Shown one piece after another: positions 7,338 to 11,745 of a stretch of DNA of 11,745 nucleotides; position 1 is the stretch's first letter, and every line of letters starts with the position of its first letter. Under the pieces are notes generated by a model. That model made no database searches, was not told where the DNA came from, and was given only the letters and a program-made list of their open reading frames with translations. Source of the DNA: Cytophagaceae bacterium (GTDB lineage: Bacteria; Bacteroidota; Bacteroidia; Cytophagales; Flexibacteraceae). A program made the position numbers and the translations under genes. The DNA lies in the NCBI GenBank assembly GCA_947464365.1, contig CANHWS010000088.1:1-11745 (forward strand). Direction: 5' to 3'.

Positions 7338-8078
7338 CTAGCCTAGGCTCACAAGTTGTTGCACTTGTTGTAAGCTAAGTTCCTCCATTCCGTTAGGCCC
7401 GGCTGTCAAGAACCTGGTCTGGATGTCATTGCGCTGGCTGAGGAATTTGCTGTACTCGCCAATGAATTTGACACGGCGCTCCATCGTTTCCGAAAAGTTG
7501 CCGTTCAGGCCGATCAGCAGCTCGCAGATCTCACGCACAGCATGGTTGGCACCATCCATACCAGAGATGTAGTCAGCATATTCGCGGTGCCTAATAAGCT
7601 CCTTAAAGAGCGGGCTGCCAAGTCTGTTGACCAGCAGTTTGAGGTTGACCCGAGACGCAATACTGAGGTCCAGCACGTCATCCATCATGAAACCGATGTG
7701 ATGATCGGCCATGCCCCGTTCACGGTTCAGCCAGTCGAGGGCCATGGTTTTGTGGTTGACCCTGAAGAACACGAAGTCATAATGGTCACGCAAGGCCAAC
7801 GAAAACGACGCTGGGTTCAGCTCACCAGTCACGATGCCCATCAAAGGCATACGGTCATGGCGTAGCCAACTGCTGAAGCGCAGCATGTTCAGCCCCATAG
7901 CGTCTGGCTCCGAAAAGCTACTGCCGAGGGTCGTACTAGCCTTGTGGCCGTTGTTGAACACACCATCCCAGTCGGCCAAGTAGGCACGGCAGGCGAGCTG
8001 TTTGCGGCTCAAAACAGTAAGGGGCGAAATAAATTCCGCCCCTAGCTGAGTGAACGATTGTTGCAGGTCTTGCAGCAT
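7338..8078 (-). CDS. kdsC: KdsC-like HAD phosphatase with terminal extensions
   Basis: A 246-residue HAD-superfamily protein. All four HAD motifs are visible: nucleophile/acid pair in LADWDGVFNNG (Asp36, Asp38), the motif II Thr in GIVTGE (Thr84), motif III Lys in VNHKTMALDWL (Lys110) and motif IV DD in FMMDDVLDLS (Asp133, Asp134). The lack of a large cap domain, the spacing, and the segment ADYISG...GANHAVREICELLI (168-189) match KdsC, the enzyme that dephosphorylates Kdo 8-phosphate to Kdo. KdsC proteins are normally about 170-190 residues; this one has about 30 extra residues in front and about 50 behind (190-246), both without a recognised domain. The usual Gly before DD is Met, and the TxGR loop reads VTGEL. 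It is the last gene of the kdsA unit, 73 bases after the fusion gene. Alternative: a related CMP-acylneuraminate-type HAD with another sugar phosphate as substrate. Confidence 0.75.
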   Translation of the reverse strand: MLQDLQQSFTQLGAEFISPLTVLSRKQLACRAYLADWDGVFNNGHKASTTLGSSFSEPDAMGLNMLRFSSWLRHDRMPLMGIVTGELNPASFSLALRDHYDFVFFRVNHKTMALDWLNRERGMADHHIGFMMDDVLDLSIASRVNLKLLVNRLGSPLFKELIRHREYADYISGMDGANHAVREICELLIGLNGNFSETMERRVKFIGEYSKFLSQRNDIQTRFLTAGPNGMEELSLQQVQQLVSLG

Positions 8079-8098
8079 GGACGTTTCGTAAGTAAACT

Positions 8099-8112
8099 AT
8101 TGATGTATCAAT
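8099..8112. repeat. palindrome ATTGAT-GT-ATCAAT upstream of the KdsC-like gene
   Basis: Perfect 6-base arms with a 2-base spacer, 20 bases before the start of the phosphatase gene in the 73-base gap behind the fusion gene. The size suits a dimeric regulator or a small RNA hairpin, and it could tune the last gene of the unit. No TAnnTTTG element was found beside it. Confidence 0.3.
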
Positions 8113-8151
8113 TTGGGTTCCGTCCACCTATAAGGTGATTGGTTGCCCTAA

Positions 8152-9177
8152 TTAGCTAATAAGGTTCATCGCAACCAAATCCTGGACGTCCAGCATACCA
8201 ACAGGTAGTGGGCCGTCAGCAACGATCAGGTTGTCAACTTTGTGTTTTTTGATCAGCTCCACAGCATTGATCAGCAGGCTATCTGCCGTGATGGTCAGTG
8301 GTGCGTTAAAGGTCAAATCACCGATTTTTTTGCTCAGTGCACCAGTGCCTTCGGTGCTGACCAAACGGCGCAGATCACCATCGGTAAAGATGCCTTTGAT
8401 GTGGCCATTGGCCTCGACAACGGTAGCTGCACCAAGGCCAGATTGTGACATCTGAACCAAGGCATCGCTAACGGTGCTGTCAGCATTGACCAGTGGGTTG
8501 CGTCCTTTGACCACTTCTTCCACCTTGATGGTCATCAGTGCGGTGTGCTCAAAGAACTGATCCGTACCCAGTTGGGTCAGGTTGTTGTCTGTGAGTTTTT
8601 TCATCACGCTCCAAGGCACAGTGATGGTATGCACACCAATGTTGATGGCATTACGGACGTGCTCGGCATGGCGCACAGAGCTGAACATGATTTTGGACTT
8701 GTAGCCAAACTTGTTGACAGCGTCAACACATTGGCGGACAAGCCCAAGTGCATCATGACCTTGGTCTTGCAGACGACCAACAAGTGGGCATACGTAAGTT
8801 GCACCAGCAGCCATCGCCATATAGGCTTGTTGCAGGGTATAAACCAAGTGTACGTTAACCATCAGGCCTTCAGAGGTCAGCATGCGGCAAGCGCGCAGGC
8901 CTTCGAGCGATACAGGGATTTTGAAAACGGTGGTTTTCTTGTCCATCCCGATGCTGATCAGGCGGTGCGCCTCAGCAACGATTTCCTCAGCGGTCTGGCC
9001 TAGGGCCTCAATCTGGAGAACGGGTACCATTTTGGCCAGCTTCAGGATCGTGCCGTCAATGTCGGTCACGCCTGAGCGGTGCATAAAGGTTGGCGTGGTC
9101 GTGAGGCCTGCCAGAAAGCCTAGGCGGAAAGCGGCTTCTATTTCTTTCTGATCTACTGAGTCGAGGTAGAGTTCCAT
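8152..9177 (-). CDS. transaldolase/F6P-aldolase-like barrel fused to a KdsD-type CBS pair
   Basis: The protein has 341 residues in two parts. Residues 1-220 are a TalC/FSA-type barrel: MELYLDS start with Asp6, GLTTTPT loop (24-30), Glu57, Schiff-base Lys86 in VFKIPV, VNVHLVY (107-113), GATYVCPLVGR (125-135) and the phosphate-loop-like SSVRH (166-170). Full-length FSA/TalC enzymes are about 215-220 residues, so the barrel is complete. Two positions usually conserved are changed: Asn of TTNPS is Thr28 and Thr of NVT is His110. Residues 226-341 are two CBS domains, with GIFTDGDLRR at 262-271 and a second repeat ending in GMLDVQDLVAMNLI. This is the tail that normally follows the SIS domain in KdsD, arabinose 5-phosphate isomerase. 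The gene sits 120 bases after kdsA and 73 bases before a kdsC-like gene, all on one strand. Inference: a replacement for KdsD that provides or controls arabinose 5-phosphate for Kdo synthesis. Cytoplasmic; the CBS pair is probably a ligand sensor. Alternative: an ordinary regulated transaldolase. Confidence 0.85.
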   Translation of the reverse strand: MELYLDSVDQKEIEAAFRLGFLAGLTTTPTFMHRSGVTDIDGTILKLAKMVPVLQIEALGQTAEEIVAEAHRLISIGMDKKTTVFKIPVSLEGLRACRMLTSEGLMVNVHLVYTLQQAYMAMAAGATYVCPLVGRLQDQGHDALGLVRQCVDAVNKFGYKSKIMFSSVRHAEHVRNAINIGVHTITVPWSVMKKLTDNNLTQLGTDQFFEHTALMTIKVEEVVKGRNPLVNADSTVSDALVQMSQSGLGAATVVEANGHIKGIFTDGDLRRLVSTEGTGALSKKIGDLTFNAPLTITADSLLINAVELIKKHKVDNLIVADGPLPVGMLDVQDLVAMNLIS

Positions 9178-9258
9178 CGTACTTGTGTTACTGTTGTGAT
9201 TGGTGATACGGGATCAGCAGGCTATTTGTGGCCAACCGAAGGTATTAGGTGCGCCATT

Positions 9259-9295
9259 TGGCCATGATAGAATTATGGCCATGGCATTGGTGCCA
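9259..9295. repeat. two adjacent hairpins between kdsA and the fusion gene
   Basis: TGGCCAT (9259-9265) and ATGGCCA (9275-9281) form a 7-base stem with a 9-base loop, extendable by GCCA/TGGC with a 2-base bulge. Overlapping it, TGGCA (9282-9286) and TGCCA (9291-9295) form a 5-base stem with loop TTGG. The two structures use shared bases and could be alternatives. They begin three bases after the kdsA stop in the direction of transcription. With no U-tract they look more like an RNA-stability or partial attenuation structure than a full terminator. Confidence 0.45.
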
Positions 9296-9297
9296 GA

Positions 9298-10128
9298 CTA
9301 GCGGTAAGCTACTTCCACTTTGTGGAGCTCCAGCAATGGTTTCAGGAATTCCTCGAGGTGGTCGATGTTGAGCTGGCTAGCAGCATCACAAAGGGCCTCA
9401 GCAGGGTTCGGGTGGGTTTCGATGAATAGGCCATCAACACCAGCAGCCACACCAGCACGAGCTAGGGTAGGCATCACCTCGCGGTTGCCACCTTTAGGGT
9501 CTGCGGATGGAATGCCGTATTTACGGATGCAGTGGGTGATGTCAAACACAACTGGGTAGCCGTGTTGACGGAGAGCATAAAACGCCCTCGGATCGACGAT
9601 CAGGTCATTGTAACCAAAGGTGTAGCCACGCTCGGTCAGGATCACTTGGTCGTTACCCGCCTCTACGCATTTAGCAGCAGGCTTGTCCATATTGGCTGGG
9701 TCCAGGAACTGGCCATGCTTGATGTTGACAACCTTACCTGTTTTAGCTGCGGCCACTGTAAGGGTGGTCTGCATACAGAGGTAAGCCGGGATCTGGAGAA
9801 TATCCAGCACCTGAGCCGCTGGGGCAGCCTGCTCTGGGTAGTGAATGTCGCTGACAAGGCTGAAGCCGAACTGCGCCTTGACTTTGGCCAGGATCTCGAG
9901 GCCCTTGTCTAGGCCTGGGCCGTCATAATACTTGGCAGACGAACGGTTGTCCTTCTGGAAAGAGCTTTTGTAGATAACAGGGAGGTTGAGGCGCTGAGAG
10001 ATGGTAGCCAGCTTTTCGGCCACCGTCATCATGATGTGCTCGCTCTCGATGACACAGGGGCCAGAGATCAGGAACAAATCGTCCGATCCACAGCTAATGT
10101 CTCCTACCTTAACGATCTTTTTTGACAT
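9298..10128 (-). CDS. kdsA: 3-deoxy-8-phosphooctulonate (Kdo 8-phosphate) synthase
   Basis: The 276-residue protein is a complete KdsA. It condenses phosphoenolpyruvate with D-arabinose 5-phosphate to Kdo 8-phosphate in the cytoplasm, the first committed step to Kdo of lipopolysaccharide. Motifs in order: SGPCVIES (22-29), YKSSFQKDNRSS (53-64), YDGPGLDKG (68-76), VSDIHYPEQ (92-100), TERGYTFGYNDLIVD (165-179), FDITH (195-199), DPKGGNRE (210-217) and GLFIETHPNP (233-242). Cys25, His199, Glu237 and Asp248 occupy the four metal-ligand positions known from the metal-dependent class (Aquifex aeolicus type), where the metal-independent E. coli enzyme has Asn in place of the Cys. The start at 10128 gives the normal family length. 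It is the first gene of the - strand unit, followed by the aldolase/CBS fusion and the KdsC-like gene. A likely promoter precedes it by about 20 bases. Confidence 0.95.
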   Translation of the reverse strand: MSKKIVKVGDISCGSDDLFLISGPCVIESEHIMMTVAEKLATISQRLNLPVIYKSSFQKDNRSSAKYYDGPGLDKGLEILAKVKAQFGFSLVSDIHYPEQAAPAAQVLDILQIPAYLCMQTTLTVAAAKTGKVVNIKHGQFLDPANMDKPAAKCVEAGNDQVILTERGYTFGYNDLIVDPRAFYALRQHGYPVVFDITHCIRKYGIPSADPKGGNREVMPTLARAGVAAGVDGLFIETHPNPAEALCDAASQLNIDHLEEFLKPLLELHKVEVAYR

Positions 10129-10147
10129 ACTACAGGATTATAGGCCG

Positions 10148-10155
10148 CAAAGGTA
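10148..10155 (-). promoter_or_regulatory. kdsA: likely -7 promoter element of kdsA
   Basis: Read on the - strand the bases are TACCTTTG, an exact match to the Bacteroidota -7 consensus TAnnTTTG, ending 19 bases before the kdsA ATG. Transcription would start about 6-8 bases downstream, leaving a very short leader. No clear TTG was found at -33. This element probably drives the whole Kdo unit, since no similar element was found before the two downstream genes. Confidence 0.6.
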
Positions 10156-10317
10156 GTGATTTTTTCGGATGGGTGGGTTGACGCTGTTTGCCGCATCCGA
10201 CACAAAGAATGGTTGGGCGGGTATCGCTTTTGCTAAAACTTCGTGCTAGGGGCTAGGCTTTGAAAGTCAGGAATGTAGTTCTTGCAGCGGAAGATTCACA
10301 AGCCAAGAAGAATCCAC

Positions 10318-10662
10318 CTACCCATCCAACCCCAACCGCTCCATTTGGTACAAGCCATAGCCCCTGATGGCCTCGATGATCGGGATTGCTTTGCGGCCTT
10401 CGTCGGTGATGCTGTACTCGACACGGGGTGGCACCTCAGGGTATAACTTCCGGGTGATCAGGCCATGGCCTTCTAGCTCCTTGAGGCAGCTGGACATCAT
10501 TTTAGGGGTGATGTGTGGTAAGGTCTTCTTGAGCTCGGTGTAGCGCATGGTGCGTTGGTTGAGTCGCCATAGGATGGGCATCTTCCATGTGCCACCGATG
10601 AAGAGCTGCGCAAACTCTACAGGGTTGTAATAGACCTTGTGGTCATAGACGAAGTCAGGCAT
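10318..10662 (-). CDS. HxlR-family winged-helix transcriptional regulator
   Basis: A 114-residue protein made almost entirely of an HxlR winged helix. Visible parts are NPVEFAQLFIGGTWKMPILWRL (13-34), the RYTELKKTLPHITPKMMSSCLKELEGHGLI recognition region (40-69), the wing RKLYPEVPPRVEYSITDEGR (71-90) and a C-terminal dimerisation helix. Most family members start this domain with a Cys-Pro pair, and in several the Cys senses reactive electrophiles or disulphide stress. Here that position is Asn13, and the only Cys is at 59, so that form of sensing is absent. The gene is divergent from the oxidoreductase at 10959, and HxlR regulators often control the adjacent divergent redox gene. Its gene ends 190 bases before kdsA on the same strand. 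Confidence 0.88.
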   Translation of the reverse strand: MPDFVYDHKVYYNPVEFAQLFIGGTWKMPILWRLNQRTMRYTELKKTLPHITPKMMSSCLKELEGHGLITRKLYPEVPPRVEYSITDEGRKAIPIIEAIRGYGLYQMERLGLDG

Positions 10663-10958
10663 GGGATAGTAGTTTATCTGGCGGGAGCGGAACTAGGGTA
10701 CGATCCCAACGCTTGTTTAGGCATAAATATCAGCTATTCTGATCATTCTGGCCAATTGTATTCTAATGTGTAGTTTGGTACGTTTGGGTAACTAGTATCA
10801 AACGCAATCGCATTAGGCTCGATCTTTGGCAAGTTCGTACGGCTAGGCGTCAAAAAGTCATGGCGGATTTGGTCAATGTTATCCGCAGCCAACTAGGTGA
10901 CTTCTTGCTTAATTCAACTTGCCTGATCAGGACCTTAGTATGCCAATCCTAATTAATT
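10663..10958. other. divergent control region between the HxlR and oxidoreductase genes
   Basis: About 296 bases without a gene. It holds one convincing + strand promoter (10756-10786, listed separately), about 170 bases before the oxidoreductase start. No TAnnTTTG match was found on the - strand for the HxlR gene, and no clear HxlR operator was found, though the region is the natural place for one. Confidence 0.5.
10756..10786 (+). promoter_or_regulatory. likely Bacteroidota promoter facing the oxidoreductase
   Basis: TTG at 10756-10758 and TACGTTTG at 10779-10786 are separated by 20 bases, which fits the -33/-7 arrangement of Bacteroidota promoters. Transcription would begin near 10793, leaving a leader of about 165 bases before the ATG at 10959, long for this window. 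Confidence 0.6.
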
Positions 10959-11593
10959 ATGTCATCCACACCACAGAAAATCGCCATCGTCGGGGCTGGC
11001 AATGTAGGCCAAGCACTATCCAAAGGCTGGCAAAAGGCGGGTCATCAGCTGGCACTTGTTGCCCGTGATGCCCAGTCGCCTAAAACCCAAACGGCATTGG
11101 CCCTGCTAGGCGATGTGCCAGTACTAACGCTCTCGGAAGCCACGCAATGGGCCAATATCATCTTGATCTCCGTCCCTGCAGATGCGGTAAATATGCTAGC
11201 CGATGACCTCAAGGGTTATGAAGGGATTGTGATAGACGCCACCAACTCAATCCGCCCCCGCACCGATGGCTACGAAACGGCTTGGCACTACCTTGACGCC
11301 ACCCTTGCCTTGTCTAAGTTGATCAAGTGTTTCAATACTACTGGGGCAGAAAACATGGCCAACCCTGTCTATCATGGCACAGGCACCACGATGTTGCTAG
11401 CTGGCCATGATGAAGAAGCCAAAGCTGTCGTCACCCAACTGGCCTTAGACCTAGGATTTGGCGAGTGTCTTGACCTTGGTGGTGTGGTGCAGCCCAGGTA
11501 GGATTGGTCGAAGCATTTGCGAAGGTCTGGATCAACCTTGCTATCATGAAAGGGCAAGGCCGCAACATTGCCTGGCAGCTAGTCAGGCGTTAG
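10959..11593 (+). pseudogene. COG2085 NADPH-dependent F420-reductase-like protein, frame broken near the C-terminus
   Basis: From the ATG at 10959 the protein reads as a Rossmann-fold member of the F420-dependent NADP-reductase-like family: IAIVGAGNVGQAL (8-20) with the GxGxxG loop, LALVARD (31-37), NIILISVPADAV (66-77), IDATN (92-96) and the hallmark KCFNTTGAENMANP (123-136). The frame stops at a TAG (11499-11501) after QPR, 180 residues. The missing end is present directly downstream in another frame, 11504-11593, as LVEAFAKVWINLAI then KGQGRNIAWQLVRR and stop, which is the usual family ending. Joining the frames requires a net change of -1/+2 near 11493-11503; dropping the five bases 11499-11503 gives a seamless QPRLVEAF. 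The joined product would be about 209 residues, normal for the family. Either the gene is recently broken, or the base calls are wrong here. Bacteroidota generally lack F420, so another electron carrier is likely. Confidence 0.75.
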
Positions 11594-11688
11594 CACAAAG
11601 CTAAGTGGATCGTTCTGGTAGATCCTTCCAACTTTTAAGCAGCAGCTGATTATGGCTCGTTTTGGGGCCATGGTCAGCTTCTGTTGCT

Positions 11689-11745
11689 TTACTCGGGTTT
11701 GGTGGCATTGGCCAGGACAACCGTTTCACGCTCCACAATTACCGA
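11689..11745 (-). CDS. possible C-terminal end of a gene entering from the right edge
   Basis: On the - strand one frame is open from the window edge and ends in a TAA (11689-11691), giving 18 residues, SVIVERETVVLANATKPE. The other two - strand frames stop near the edge. The peptide looks like an ordinary protein end, but it is too short to identify. It would converge with the oxidoreductase gene. Confidence 0.3.
   Translation of the reverse strand, partial: SVIVERETVVLANATKPE

Noticed and set aside
8545..9003. 152-codon open frame on the + strand
   Set aside because: It lies wholly opposite the aldolase/CBS gene, whose - strand protein is clearly conserved. The + strand product shows no family features.
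9532..9912. 126-codon open frame on the + strand
   Set aside because: Antisense to kdsA, whose reading frame is certain from its motifs.
11490..11504. Programmed ribosomal frameshift in the COG2085 gene
   Set aside because: No slippery heptamer of the X-XXY-YYZ type and no clear downstream hairpin were seen, and the family is not known for recoding. Mutation or sequence error is simpler.
1..11745. CRISPR arrays, tRNA or rRNA genes, complete insertion sequences
   Set aside because: No regularly spaced repeats, no tRNA-like folds, no rRNA sequence and no transposase-like reading frame were found on reading both strands.

Overview
The window looks like chromosomal DNA of a Gram-negative member of the Bacteroidota. 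Four things point there: several start-proximal matches to the Bacteroidota promoter element TAnnTTTG, genes for Kdo (lipopolysaccharide core sugar) synthesis, a secreted SPOR-domain protein with a typical C-terminal layout, and lipoproteins with a Cys lipobox. No rRNA, tRNA, CRISPR array or complete transposon is visible.

Layout. (1) 1-1950 is AT-rich accessory DNA: the tail of an unknown gene, a gene-free stretch, a decayed RHS-core fragment, a small orphan gene that could be an RHS immunity gene, and a lipoprotein gene. (2) 1950-2700 is a transition zone with one small lipoprotein gene. (3) 2802-7250 carries ordinary genes of higher GC on the + strand: an NmrA-like NAD(P)-binding protein, an ABC ATPase plus permease pair, an NAPE-PLD-like metallo-beta-lactamase-fold hydrolase and a SPOR protein. 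(4) 7338-10128, on the - strand, is a three-gene Kdo module transcribed kdsA -> transaldolase/CBS fusion -> KdsC-like phosphatase. A likely promoter lies just upstream of kdsA, and a nested hairpin sits where this unit converges with the SPOR gene. (5) 10318-11593 holds an HxlR-type regulator divergent from a COG2085 (F420-reductase-like) gene whose reading frame is broken near its end.

The most notable object is the middle gene of the Kdo module (8152-9177). KdsD, which normally makes arabinose 5-phosphate for KdsA, is a SIS isomerase domain followed by two CBS domains. Here a KdsD-like CBS pair, including the GIFTDGDLRR signature, is joined instead to a TalC/fructose-6-phosphate-aldolase-type barrel, and the gene lies between kdsA and a kdsC-like gene. 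The Schiff-base lysine is present, but two usually conserved active-site residues are changed (Asn to Thr, Thr to His). My inference is that this protein replaces KdsD and supplies arabinose 5-phosphate by aldol or Schiff-base chemistry. The expected flow would be fusion protein (arabinose 5-P) -> KdsA (Kdo 8-P) -> KdsC-like phosphatase (Kdo). That is a hypothesis from gene order and domain content, not a demonstrated activity.
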